Below are positions 11,644 through 22,334 of a stretch of DNA of 64,000 nt, one piece after another; positions within the stretch are counted from its first letter, which is position 1; the number at the start of each line of letters is the position of its first letter. A program made the position numbers and the translations under genes. Source of the DNA: Rhynchopus euleeides (taxonomy: Eukaryota > Euglenozoa > Diplonemea > Diplonemida > Diplonemidae); contig OY723303.1 of the NCBI GenBank assembly GCA_963210315.1, positions 1,178,001-1,242,000 of the forward strand, in the 5' to 3' direction. The notes below the pieces were generated by a model. That model did no database searches. It was not told where the DNA came from and saw only the letters and a program-made list of their open reading frames with translations.

Positions 11644-14600
11644 TCACTCGGAAGTTTCGGCGTCCGAAACGTACGCCCACTCTCCCCAATCCTCCTCCAT
11701 GTCGACATCGATGTCGACATGGACGCGGGCCCTTTTCTCCTGGGGCTCCTCGGGGTGCGGCCCAACCTCCCTCCTGCGCTCTGCCGGTGCCGCCTGTGTG
11801 GGAGGCAGCTGCGGCGGTTCTTCCGGCTGAGGTGTGGGGAGTGTCGATGGGGTGCCCGGGGTCGATGAAGCGGGGAGCTGGAAGGTGACATGTTGCAGGG
11901 TGGCTGGAGGCACGACGGGGGGTGCGGCATCTGCAAGCAACGAAGTGAGGAAGGGATCCTCAGGGACTTCCTCCACGAGGCTGACAATCGACAATGCATC
12001 GGCGTTGTCATCTTCCCAGCTGCCGTCCGATTCCTCATCACAATCCTCCACGCCAGCAAATAGAGAACCCATGGCTGCATCGAGGTCAACGAGCTCCACG
12101 GTTGTCAGAGTTGGAAGAGGCGTCAGGGAACGCGCAGTGAAGCGGCGCTTCTTGTTGGCGAGGAACGTGTTGACTGTTTCTTCAACGATGATCTTGCGCG
12201 CCGCGTCATCATGTGACAGCTCTAGAGTGATGCCCAGTTCTTGAGAGATGCTTGCGGCAGAGAGTGCCTTCCGGAACGATCCCCTCATGCGCGTTACAAC
12301 TGAAAAAGCAGCCTCCACAAACACAGTCGAGGGTGACAGTGCCACCATGGCCTCAAGCACTATCGCAAACGTCGAACTCTCGGATTCCAGCAAGAAGTCG
12401 ACGACAAACTCTTTCAGAAGGTTCCCCCTGAGATCTGTGCATTCCAACCGCAGCTTCACCCACTCCATGCCGATGCTGAGAATCTCTGCCTGGTCGTAAC
12501 CCAAGCGAGAAGCGAGCGCCATGAGGCACTCGCACGTGCTGTCCTTCCCACTTGTCGCGAAGAAAGAGCTGAATGAGCGGCAGGGATACTCCTCCCACCT
12601 CTTGGCCAGGTCCTTGTAGATGGTGTGGCAGAGCTTTGAGCGCCAGGAAGTCATCTCGGCAACTACCCCCGGAGGCAACGATGTGGTTCCCTGGTTCTCA
12701 TAGAACTTGGCTTCGTGCTTGCCAGGCTGGCGCGCCAGCACCTTATGCACTGTCAGTGCATTCTGCAGGATGCTCTCCATCGACGAGAGCGACAGGTCTC
12801 GCTTCTGCAACGCCTCGCTCACCCCTTTATTGATGTCGAAGACGTCAGCCAAGATGCAAGTCGAGAGGGAATACTCGGGGGTGAGCTTGTGGAAGAAGAA
12901 CGGCGGCGGCTGGATCTCCCCGAGCATAGCGACAGTGAAGTCAAAGTTCACCACAGCCGCGTTCAGGCGACGGAACGTTGCAGCTGCCCAACGCACGGAG
13001 TGCTCCTTCGGGAAGGAGAGACATTTCCCACCGGAAATGATCTGCAGAGACTTCTGCCTGGCGGTTGATCTGAAGAAGGCAAACCAGTGTCGGAGGAGGC
13101 GGCTATGTTCAACAACCTTTCGTGTCTTCTTGATGAGGCCGACGGACAGCTGGTGCATGTGGGCAGCATCATGCACATCGATGAGAGTGCATCCCCACGC
13201 GATCTCGAGCTTCCCCCTGAGACTCTTCATCGTTGATGCCCCGTCTGCCGCGAATCCCTTCAGCGAACGCCGCGCCCACTGCGACAGCTGGAGGCTGTCG
13301 AACAACTTGACCAGCTCGTCCTTCTGCGACTCTGCGTCAGCTTTCTTCAAGTCGACTGTGCCCACACACCAATCTTTCATAGCACAATCCGTCCTGCTGA
13401 TCCCCGAAACGATGACGATCATCAAGTCGATGCGGGCGAACGTGGTACCGTCCACCTTCAGGGTTGCCGCCCGACACGCACGCACCGCACCCACCACTCC
13501 CCTCAGGAGCACCTCCCAGAGTATCGTCTGGAACTCCTTCGCGACTTTTCGAGAGTAGTGGGTGTCCAGGACATGCAGCCCCTTCCGCTTGTCGTCCTGC
13601 AACCTCGCACCCACACTGCTCAGCCCCTCCGCCCGTTGCGTCGCCGTTGCCACGTTGTACACCAGGTTGACCAGACTTGTGTACTGCTCGCTGGTCACCT
13701 TCACCTTCGCGCACAGCGTCTGCTTGGGGATATCTGTAGCTGTCACATTGGTGTTTTCACTCCCAGGCGTGGACAACTGCACTGCTCTCTTGTGCGCCGC
13801 ACCACCCATGTGGCGGCGGATATTGCTTTGCTGGCGCCCAACTGTCGTGGCAGACATAGACGCTTCGCCGCGTGCATACCGGAGCAAGTGGGGTTGCTCC
13901 GAGAACTCCCCCTCCAGCTGCACCAAGAACGGTGCACACGTGGTGCACCTCCACCTCCCATCAGGGAGACGCACCACACCGGAGGCTGCAGCGTGGATCT
14001 TCCGCTGCTGCTTCTCCTGTATGGCGAGCTGTGCCTGCCGCTGCTGAATCCGAAGGAGACCGTTCACCATTGAGCCCTCTGGCACGTACTTCTTGTTTGC
14101 TGCCATCAAAAGAAGGAAGTGCGCCTTTGCTGTGTCGAAGACAAGCCGCAAGGGGTACTGGGCCATCAACGACGGAAGAAGCAAGCCGAAGGTGCGAGGC
14201 TGTGTGGTGTCGACGATAGAAAAGTGAACATTTAAACCGCGGGATGTGCGGAAAGTCTGCAGGGCCACTGACGCGGTGTTGGTGTCCAACTCTTCGTCCA
14301 CGAGGAATCTCGTATCCATCAATCGCGGACGCCTGAGCTTCACCGTGAGGGCCTCCGCTTCGGGGGAGTCAACGCCCTCCAGAAGCGCCGCAGCACTGGT
14401 ACGCGTCGGCTCCGTAATGGGAATTGACCTTGCTAGGCAGTCAAGCACTCGGAGGCAGTAGTGTCCAGAACTGTATAGATCCCGTTGAACCCACCCTGGT
14501 ACAAGCCCAATGTTGACGCCTCCGGTTGATTGGGCGAGCTTCATGGCGGTCAGCCATGGGGACAGTCGCCCGGCGCTGTCGAACGCGGCGACGTGGCACG

Positions 14601-15615
14601 CCCCTTCCCCGGTGTAGAAGGCGGCGTGGGGTGCAGGGGCGACAGGGGCGGCGGTGGTAGCTGCAGGAGAGGCGGCCAGGGGATCCGGAGGAGGAGGCGG
14701 CGGCGCATCATGCGAAGCATCGACGTCGTGCCCGTCACCGTCCGATGCCTCACGTGCGTACAGCACGAGTGCTGGCTTCGCGTTCGCACGATTGAACGGC
14801 GCCACAGAGCAATCCGTCACACGATCAGTCGTGATCGACTTCCACTTCAGAGTGGTGGCGGGGCCACGAGCGCACAGCGTCTCCCAGGCGATCCCCTTCG
14901 CGAGGGTCAGCCCGGACTTTGTGCACGATGCACCGACAAACCGGTACCGGTGATTCACCGGCTGCACCGTGCCCACCTGCACCACCCCGTTGCCGTCAAC
15001 GCCAAGCTCACGAAGGGCGGAGAGGTCTCTTAATTCCTTGACGTTGACGGTTTCCGCAAGCTCCGTCAGGTGCTTCTGCTTCTCGCCGGATGCAGAAAAC
15101 CGCTGCGTCGAGAGGAACAGGAGGTGCGGGGCCTTCTCGACGCAGAACTGCGCAGCCCGGACAGCACCACATGTGCACGGACCTTGCTTCTCCATAAATT
15201 GAGAAGCAACGCGCTGCACCTCGTCCTTCACGACGCCCAACATCACAACCATGCTGTCTGTAATAGCTGTGCGGAACTCACCACAAGATGGGCAGCTGTA
15301 GACGGTGGCGCTTTTGGTGGTGCAGAGGTGCTTCAGGTGCGGGTGTTTGTGTCCGAGGGCGGAGAGACTGACGTCAGGGTTGGGTCGCTGCGGGTCCTGC
15401 GAGGTGATCATCTGGGGCTCGTTCTCATCGGGGGTTGTGCTCCGCAGGGACTGGAGGAGGTTGCTCAATACACCTTGGCACTCCCGCAGTACTGTACATG
15501 CCAGCAGCTGGAGGATAGTTACAAAGCTGCCACTCCCCGACGCCACCCCCCTACTGGCCCCTTCAGGCCTGAAAGCCCAAAAGCTCCCGGAGATTTTTGC
15601 AGTGGTGCGCACCAT
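11644..15615 (-). CDS. hAT transposase
   Basis: 1323 aa from the ATG at 15615, uninterrupted by stops. The frame stays open upstream to 15963, but that part translates the A-rich subterminal repeats, and a TATA-like TATTTAT sits 68 bp before 15615, so the shorter start is preferred. A Cys pair (SCPSCGEF) lies at ~110. A BED/TTF-like zinc finger (CTTC ... NIRRHMGGAAH) is at ~555-605. The catalytic region follows: VDGTTFARID at ~720, GFAADGASTM at ~790 (the hAT GF-x-DGA motif), DVHDAAHMHQ at ~813 and VRWAAATFRRL at ~880. The C-terminal hAT dimerisation segment (VFVEAAFSVVTRMRG) is at ~1100. The tail is Pro-rich then acidic. It would cut and paste the enclosing element. Catalytic acidic residues appear present, so it could be active. 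Confidence 0.9.
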   Translation of the reverse strand: MVRTTAKISGSFWAFRPEGASRGVASGSGSFVTILQLLACTVLRECQGVLSNLLQSLRSTTPDENEPQMITSQDPQRPNPDVSLSALGHKHPHLKHLCTTKSATVYSCPSCGEFRTAITDSMVVMLGVVKDEVQRVASQFMEKQGPCTCGAVRAAQFCVEKAPHLLFLSTQRFSASGEKQKHLTELAETVNVKELRDLSALRELGVDGNGVVQVGTVQPVNHRYRFVGASCTKSGLTLAKGIAWETLCARGPATTLKWKSITTDRVTDCSVAPFNRANAKPALVLYAREASDGDGHDVDASHDAPPPPPPDPLAASPAATTAAPVAPAPHAAFYTGEGACHVAAFDSAGRLSPWLTAMKLAQSTGGVNIGLVPGWVQRDLYSSGHYCLRVLDCLARSIPITEPTRTSAAALLEGVDSPEAEALTVKLRRPRLMDTRFLVDEELDTNTASVALQTFRTSRGLNVHFSIVDTTQPRTFGLLLPSLMAQYPLRLVFDTAKAHFLLLMAANKKYVPEGSMVNGLLRIQQRQAQLAIQEKQQRKIHAAASGVVRLPDGRWRCTTCAPFLVQLEGEFSEQPHLLRYARGEASMSATTVGRQQSNIRRHMGGAAHKRAVQLSTPGSENTNVTATDIPKQTLCAKVKVTSEQYTSLVNLVYNVATATQRAEGLSSVGARLQDDKRKGLHVLDTHYSRKVAKEFQTILWEVLLRGVVGAVRACRAATLKVDGTTFARIDLMIVIVSGISRTDCAMKDWCVGTVDLKKADAESQKDELVKLFDSLQLSQWARRSLKGFAADGASTMKSLRGKLEIAWGCTLIDVHDAAHMHQLSVGLIKKTRKVVEHSRLLRHWFAFFRSTARQKSLQIISGGKCLSFPKEHSVRWAAATFRRLNAAVVNFDFTVAMLGEIQPPPFFFHKLTPEYSLSTCILADVFDINKGVSEALQKRDLSLSSMESILQNALTVHKVLARQPGKHEAKFYENQGTTSLPPGVVAEMTSWRSKLCHTIYKDLAKRWEEYPCRSFSSFFATSGKDSTCECLMALASRLGYDQAEILSIGMEWVKLRLECTDLRGNLLKEFVVDFLLESESSTFAIVLEAMVALSPSTVFVEAAFSVVTRMRGSFRKALSAASISQELGITLELSHDDAARKIIVEETVNTFLANKKRRFTARSLTPLPTLTTVELVDLDAAMGSLFAGVEDCDEESDGSWEDDNADALSIVSLVEEVPEDPFLTSLLADAAPPVVPPATLQHVTFQLPASSTPGTPSTLPTPQPEEPPQLPPTQAAPAERRREVGPHPEEPQEKRARVHVDIDVDMEEDWGEWAYVSDAETSE

Positions 15616-15682
15616 ATTCGCGGAGTACGTGAGGTTGGGTGAGTGTGAGGTCAGGGTCCTGTCGAAGGGTAGTCGAGTGGGA

Positions 15683-15689
15683 ATAAATA
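15683..15689 (-). promoter_or_regulatory. Candidate TATA box of the hAT transposase
   Basis: On the minus strand this reads TATTTAT, 68 bp upstream of the ATG at 15615 and inside the transposon. Sequence and position only. Confidence 0.35.
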
Positions 15690-16039
15690 GGGAGGTCCTC
15701 AGGAGTGCAATACAACAGCAATACACAGGCAACACACCAGCAACACGCAAACCGAGGCAAGAGGAGGTGGGCGGGGTCATCCTGCGGAGTCTCCAGTTGG
15801 CCAGCAAGGCGAACTGTACGGGGGAGAGACTTCCCTTCCATCCTTGTGTGCGCCCTGTCGACTGGGAAAATCTTAGAAAAAAAAATTTCCTCTGCGAAAA
15901 ACCCTTAGAAAAAAAAATTTCCCTTACAAAATTCTTAGAAAAAAACTTTTTTTCCCCGTACAAAAGTTCTTAGAAAAAAAGTTCAGAATCCTGAAAGTGG
16001 GGAACCAGCCCCCCAGTTAGGAACAGCCCTGGTCCTGAC

Positions 16040-19000
16040 TTCTGTTTTTGTTATTTTGTTCTGCTGTTCTGGTTGTGTCTTTCCAGCTCCCTCGTTTTCC
16101 ACCTTCCGATTCCACTCTCCCCCGCAGCACCGGTGCGTGTCCCACAATCTCCCCCCCCCCCCCCCTGTCACAGCGCGGTGGGTTTTTTAATCCACTTGCT
16201 CCGGGGGCAAGGCGCTGTGATACTGCGATTCGCTTGTGTTGGGTTCCATCCAGTTGATTTGGTGATCTGCTCCCATACAGCCTCGTCATTTCCCAGCTTA
16301 AGTAGCGCGTGTCGGGTGCCGCGATACGGCATGCAGTGATTTGTCAAAGATAAGTCAATACATCGAATCGCACAGCAGCCTTTCTTTGCAACGAGGCAGT
16401 GCGAAGAGCGAACCGATGTGGCGTGTGGGGGCTGGTCAATTCAACTTGCGCTATGGACCCACCTGCCAAGGTAAATTAGAGTCAATCCCCCCCCCCCCCC
16501 CCCATGATATTGAATGTTCTGCGTTCTCGCGAATAAAACCTTTCTCTGACAAGGCCTTTGCGAAGCCAGCTCCTCCATCTCCCTTTGGCCAGACGTAGTT
16601 GGGCTGTACTGAGGTTGCCAGAGCTGCCCCCCTTGTCTGATGTGCAGTGTGCTGTAGGGGCATCAAAGAAATGGGCGCCAGATGCCCCAGGGGACATCAC
16701 CTTCCGCCAAGCATAGTGTGCAACACTGCTGTGTGTGTCGTGCATCAGGTGGCTACTGGCAAGAGCACCTCGTGCCCCGCGAGTTTGGACAGGCGTGCGC
16801 AACCAGTTTCAGAGTTTTGCCCCACCCCACCCCCCCCCAAAGGCATGCATCGTGCAGTGCATGCGTTGTGTCGAAACAGAATAGCAGAACCAGGAACACC
16901 GCGTGGAACACTGCCCGCTTGTGTGCACAAATAGAGCCCGGGCATATTGTGCATTGTGGGTACCTTCGGTCGGGCTGATCTGGCTTGTCAGCGATTTGCC
17001 TCCCTACAAACCTCGACGCACGCACACCCTCCCCGTTCTTTCTCTGCAGTTCTGTGAGTCTGTCCTGTTGTGGTTCTGTCTTCTGTTGTGTTCAGGTGCG
17101 ACCCCCGCGGCTTCGACGAAACGGCAGACACATGTCCCTTGCTCCTCTGTTGAAGGGCTGTCGGTTTGAGCACCACTGCGCCTGATGCGCACCGGTGGTG
17201 TTGCGTTCCGTGTTCGGGAAAATTGTGTTCTCACAGGAGAACGATCCCATGCATGCCATGGAAAAAAAATCTGGAAGATTCTGTCCTCGGGAGTGCAACC
17301 TGCATAAACCCCCTGCAAAAAAAAAGAAGAAACAACCGCGCCCTCGCCTTTTTCAAAGTCGCAACACTGCGCCCAAACGGCAAAAAAAAAAGATACAACC
17401 CCCTTTCTCACACGCCGCAGCAACAGCCTTCCAGTGGATATCCCCCGTGGCGAAAAAAAAATTTTTCTCCCAAAAAAAAATATTTCTGGAAATCAGCTTG
17501 GCGAAAAAAAATATTTTCGCCACGGGATTTTTGGCTGGGGGAAAAAAAAGTCCGAGTTTCCCTGGAGGTCAGATTTCTTTTCAACTATTTCTCAAAGCCC
17601 CGAACGCACAGCAGGCCAAGCTGGTCGATACATCGACAGTGAAATTTGTGTCCTCTCAAAGGCAGGCACAGGAGGACGCTCTGGTTGCGCAGTGGACGAC
17701 GTTGAAGACTATGCTTCGCCAGTTCCGTCAAGAAGTTGCTAACAGTCACGTACACTTTGGTTGTTTATGGTTTACACTTCCCCGCAAGACTTGCTCGATG
17801 ATGTCCTCAAGTATGCGAGGATATTTGGAGTCCGGCCTCTCAGTTTCCGCTGCGGGCTTCATTTGATGACATTCAGGTCATCCAGACGGACAAAATAATG
17901 CAGAGGAAGACCTCGTTCGGGCAATTTGGCAATGGCAAGTACGCGTTGGGGCGGAGGTTCCAGAAGGGCGGGGCAGGGCATGACTGACCGAGCGGGTTGA
18001 GGTTTCGGCGCCCGAAGGGCGCCGAAAAAAATTGAGGGGTAAAAAAAAATTCTGGCAAAATCGAGGGTCGAGAAAATTTTTTCGCCACCGGAAAAACCAG
18101 ATTTTGGTGTCAGGATACAGCCTGTCAGCCTTCTGCAAAAAAAAAGCAGACCCCCCGCCATCAACAAGAAGCCACGCCAAATCACACCGCCAGACCCCTC
18201 TGCTTTCTTGAGCTGGAGGACTGCCTGTGATCACGCTCCTTCCCCCACCCCCCCTCCCTCCCTCCCACCCTCCCTTCCCTCGCTCCACACCACAGTATGC
18301 TCCATAAAGGCATCTGGCCGTAGCAGGCCAGCACCTTGCCCACAATGCCCCCTACTATTAGACCCCGACGAGCCCGGGGCCGCGGCAGTGGTGACATTTC
18401 GCGAGAGCGAGCGGGAGGGGGTGGGGCGGAATGGTGTGGTGTGGCGGTGTGGTATGGTGAGAGGCGGGGGGCACCGATTTTAAACGTTATTCACCCGCCT
18501 TGCGAGGGTGGCAGGGATGGAGGGGAGGGGGGGCGGGGGTGGGGTGGGGTAATGGGTGTGTGTGTGTGTGTGTGTGTGTCGGTATGGGTCTCAGAAACGG
18601 CACCCCCTCTGCAAGAGGGATAGGTTATGAGAGAACAAACCAGGGGGGGGGGAGGTTTTGATTCAGTGAAGGGGGCAGGGGGGGGTGTCCGGCGTGCGTG
18701 GAGGGATTCTGGCTGAAAATCGCCACTTTCTCTTCTTCCTTTCTCTGGGCTGAAAAATCTCGAACACAAAACACACACACAGCCTCCTGCATAACAAAGG
18801 GAGGGGAGGGGGGGGGGCGGAGCACACCTCTGCACGGTGGTCTCCCGCACGTCAGTCTACACCTTATTGGGCGGTAGTTACAGCGGGGGTCCGGACCCCC
18901 GCTTCGGTGTACCCCCGCTCCAGGGGGGGCGGGAGTCCACCATGTGGGATGTGTCTTCACCACTCCCCTTCACCCACCCACACCGTGCCTTCTCGAGACC

Positions 19001-19085
19001 TGCGTGGAGCAAACCCCAGAGAAGCACACAGGGCAAACCACATTTGCTTGGTGTTTGGAGACTCGGCGAGGCGTCTTTTTTCTTT
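16040..19085. other. Intergenic, no intact gene
   Basis: Nothing with sustained coding character. Contains an A-rich inverted repeat (17444-17526), long A and C runs, TG and GGGGTG microsatellite stretches near 18530-18580, and a GGGGGTCCGGACCCCC palindrome near 18885-18900. GGTGGTCTCCCGC (about 18836) and GCGGGAGTCCACC (about 18930) form a loose inverted pair that may be a ~100-bp MITE. Confidence 0.45.
17444..17526. repeat. A-rich inverted repeat
   Basis: CCCGTGGCGAAAAA and TATTTTCGCCACGGG face each other across A-rich sequence. A partial third copy (TTTTTTCGCCACCGG) lies near 18076-18090. Could be subterminal repeats of an unresolved element. Confidence 0.5.
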
Positions 19086-19194
19086 GGGGGCCTTCGCTAC
19101 CAGATATGACTGAGTGAGAAAAAGTGAGCTACAGCCCACTCCCCCTCACTGACTGACGAGCTGTGACGAGCTGTGACCGGTAGCGAGGGCCCCC
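19086..19194. mobile_element. ~100-bp MITE, copy 2
   Basis: 109 bp, flanked by TTT on both sides (19083-19085, 19195-19197). Ends GGGGGCCTTCGCTACCA / GGTAGCGAGGGCCCCC and the interior TGACTGAGTGAGAAAAAGTG match the copy at 5730-5828. An internal ACGAGCTGTG segment is duplicated, which explains the extra length. Confidence 0.8.
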
Positions 19195-19804
19195 TTTATA
19201 TTGCTTTGCTTCGACCGCTTTTCGACATACCCTGTGCCCCCCCACCCCCCACCCACCCCACCAACTATTCGTTTCTTTGTTTTTTTGCGCGTTTATAAAC
19301 GTGCTGCTTTATCTGAGACTAGTCAGAGTAGAGTGCCCAAAATGGAGTGGCGTGATCGATGCCACGGAAGCGATGGTGGCGGTGGTGGGGACGAGCGGGG
19401 AGGGAGGGGCGAGGTGTGACCCTGTGACTTTGGCAGGTGAGGGGGGGGGGGGGGAGAGGAGGGGGGCAGAATGGGATTCCATCTCCCACCGCCGCCGCTG
19501 CCATCACCACCGCACAACACCAGCCCACTCCAGCCTATCCGTCATTTGGAAATCCGTACTAGCTAGACATGAATAGGGATCAGGAGCAGCTCGCCGCCCC
19601 CACCCCACCTACCCCACCCCGCCCGCCCCATTCTGTTTGCTGCGGTATAGCCTGTCCCAGGTAGGTCACATGCATGGAGCAAACACATGGGGGCCACTCA
19701 CACAGGTGGCACACATAGAGTGGATATTAGAAGTATGACGTGTTCCGAGGGGTCGCTCACCCGACGCCTCGAAGGTGCTGTGTGGGGCACGCCAGAGTGG
19801 GGGA

Positions 19805-19962
<158 letters not shown>

Positions 19963-20338
19963 TGTGCCATTTGCTCTGGCTGATGCTTGGGTTGGCGAGA
20001 GCTTCTGAGGGTTGAGGCAGCAGACCAGCGGCACGCTGCCAAAACGCTTGAGACGGGGGAGAGAAGGAAAGAGGGGCGGGGCAGCCGTGGGGGGAGGGAG
20101 GGGATGGGGGGGGGGGAGGGAAGGTCTGCTGCCCGGTTCTTCTTCAACGCGACGCTGCATCTGCCGATTCCGAGGGGTCGCTCACCCGACGCCTCGAGGT
20201 GGGCCGGAGGGTGGGAGGGGGGTGGTGCGATGGGGGTGGCGTGGGGTCCTGCTGCAGCTATCTGCTCCCCCGGGCGCTGGGAGTGCTGGCGGGGGTGGTG
20301 GGGAGGTTGCTGGCGAGGCGGCCATCACGGGAGTTGTA

Positions 20339-20813
20339 GGGGGGGTCAGCTCAGCCTGACGCCCCGGTCCCTTTGAGGGATGGCATGGCGCGAACCACTG
20401 CCCCGGGTCGCGAGAGTGACGCGGTGGTGGTGGTGGGGTTGGGTGGGGGTGGGGTGGTGGCACTGCTGGGCTCTCGGGGATATCAGCAACGAGGGGTCGC
20501 TCACCCGACGCCGTCCGTTGTGGGGGAAGCGGGGTGGGTTGCGGGTGGTGATCAGCACCTCAGGTTGTGTGTGGGGAGGGTCGCCAAGCCCTGGATGCAT
20601 CTGTCTCGGGGTGTGGCTGTATTTAAGGTTCAGGGTCTAAGGTCTGTTGGGTGGGGTGGATCAGGCAGTGTGTGGCCCACTGCATCAGGTTCACCCAGGT
20701 TACTTCTGTCAGGGTCAGGTTCTTACGGTCACTGGGTTATCTTATTACGTGTCAGGTCCATTCAAGCCGTTTCTGCTGAAATCATATCAGTGGCGGCTGC
20801 TTCGGGTTACTTC
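20339..20813 (+). repeat. ~475-bp direct repeat, copy A
   Basis: Nearly identical to 21863-22334 in the same orientation. It begins TA then GGGGGGGTCAGC, the same TA plus G7-TC start as the long-TIR elements, but no matching inverted end was found. Contains one of four copies of GAGGGGTCGCTCACCCGACG (others at 19747, 20172 and 22015). The spacer of about 1.05 kb makes a small LTR-type element possible but unproven. Confidence 0.7.
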
Positions 20814-21124
20814 AGGTCATGTCCTCCGTTGAGTTACGAGTTTGAGCTCCCAGAGTCTCAGCACGCTGTGTCCTCTCGATACATGCCGGGTCATGACAGC
20901 TCCTGGATGCACTGTTGCTTGCAAGGCACTGGGCCTGCCATCCTGGACAATGGCTGGGATTGCACAGGATCCTCTGTCGGTGGATTTGCCGAGAAGGGCC
21001 TGTCGTGCAGAATGGCATCACATTTTCTGGAGGGTGATTCGCACCGGTAGTTTCTGCTTTCACCTGTCCAGGTCATGCTTCATTGCCGACTGGCACACTC
21101 GCTTCGCTCTATTCTGTCGCATGT

Positions 21125-21379
21125 TCAGCAGTCGTGGGTCCGCAGCAGTTTGTGCCTGCCTGTGCAGTCTGCACAGTATGTGTCGAAGGTGGCTGCATAG
21201 TCTGCCATTGCCTCTGCGGTCGCAACAGCAATCCCGTGCACCGTGGTGAACCGCATGGTCTTGGTCCTGACGCTGATGTGCACCACCTCGCCCGCGGACA
21301 GCCCAACGCGCAGCGACACTCTGAGATTCGACAGCTGGCTCGCAGAGGTTAGAGTCGCCCTTGGGGGATCGTGTTCCTT
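21125..21379 (-). pseudogene. Coding-like fragment, unrecognised
   Basis: An 84-codon open stretch on the minus strand ending at a TGA (21125-21127), with G/C-rich third positions and protein-like composition (for example GEVVHISVRTKTMRFTTVHG). It lacks an ATG and is preceded by an in-frame TGA. It lies between the two 475-bp direct repeats. Could be an exon, a captured fragment or a decayed gene. No family recognised. Confidence 0.3.
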
Positions 21380-21862
21380 TCAAAACCACGTGCGCAGTCT
21401 TTCCGCTTCTCCGAGCCACCCGCTCTCTCCACGGGAGGCAGGTGGCGCCCCTACACGCCTATTATTTGGCTTGTCTGACCTCACTTCTGTGCAACTCAGG
21501 CTTCTCCGACCCACCTGATGTCAGTCACTGGTCTTACTGCGGGTTCAGTAGGCCAAAGGTGGGCGAAGCGGGGGGTGCGCCGCCCATTCGGTTCACCCAT
21601 ATCACTTCTGGTGGCCGTGTCTTCGGGTCACTCCAGGTTTGGGCCTTCACTGATTACCATCTATGCTTCAGGCAAGGAGGGCCTGGTCCGCCTCCGGTTG
21701 GTTCTGATGAGGCCAGGTACACTTTCGGGTACTCAAGGTAACTAAGGTCGTAACTTTCTATTAAGCCACTCAGGTCTTCGGGTCGGTTCAGTCATCGAGG
21801 TTCACGACTTACGCATTCAGGTTCTGTACGGGTACTTCAGGTCACTTGGGGTCGCCTGCATT

Positions 21863-22334
21863 GGGGGGTCAGCTCAGCCTGACGCCCCAGTCCCTTTGAG
21901 GATGGCATGGCGCGAACCACTGCCCCGGGTCGCGAGAGTGACGCGGTGGTGGTGGTGGGGTTGGGTGGGTATGGGATGGGGTGGCACTGCTGGGCTCTCG
22001 GGGATATCAGCAACGAGGGGTCGCTCACCCGACGCCGTCCGTTGTGGGGGAAGCGGGGTGGGTTGCGGGTGGTTATCACCTCAGGTTGTGTGTGGGTAAG
22101 GTCCTCAATCCCTGGATGCATCTGTCTCGGGGTGTGGCTGTATTTAAGGTTCAGGGTCTAAGGTCTGTTGGGTGGGCGGATCAGGCAGTGTGTGGCCCAC
22201 TGCATCAGGTTCATCTTCGGTTACTTCTGTCAGGGTCAGGTTCTTACGGTCACTGGGTTATCTTATTACGTGTTAGGTCCACTCAAGCCGTTTCTGCTGA
22301 AATCATATCAGTGGCTGCTGCTTCGGGTTACTTC
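21863..22334 (+). repeat. ~475-bp direct repeat, copy B
   Basis: Second copy of 20339-20813, differing by small substitutions and short indels. The copies diverge just after the shared CTTCGGGTTACTTC. Confidence 0.7.

Larger units (their letters stand above)
11437..16031 (-). mobile_element. hAT-superfamily DNA transposon, complete (4.6 kb)
   Basis: Bounded by a perfect 8-bp target duplication GTCCTGAC (11429-11436 and 16032-16039). The ends are CAGGCCTG and, inverted, CAGGGCTG, a short imperfect TIR typical of hAT. Subterminal TTAGAAAAAAA/TTTTTTCTAAG units occur several times at the right end and once at the left, and GGGGAACCAGCCC occurs in direct orientation at 11448-11460 and 15999-16011. 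The element carries one long transposase frame on the minus strand and no other gene. Confidence 0.92.

Noticed and set aside
15616-15963. N-terminal extension of the hAT transposase from 15963
   Set aside because: Lys/Phe-rich translation of A-rich subterminal repeats; the ATG at 15615 follows a TATA-like box.
20339-22334. Calling the direct repeats LTRs of a retrotransposon
   Set aside because: No TG...CA ends, primer-binding site, polypurine tract or gag/pol motif could be seen; kept only as a possibility.
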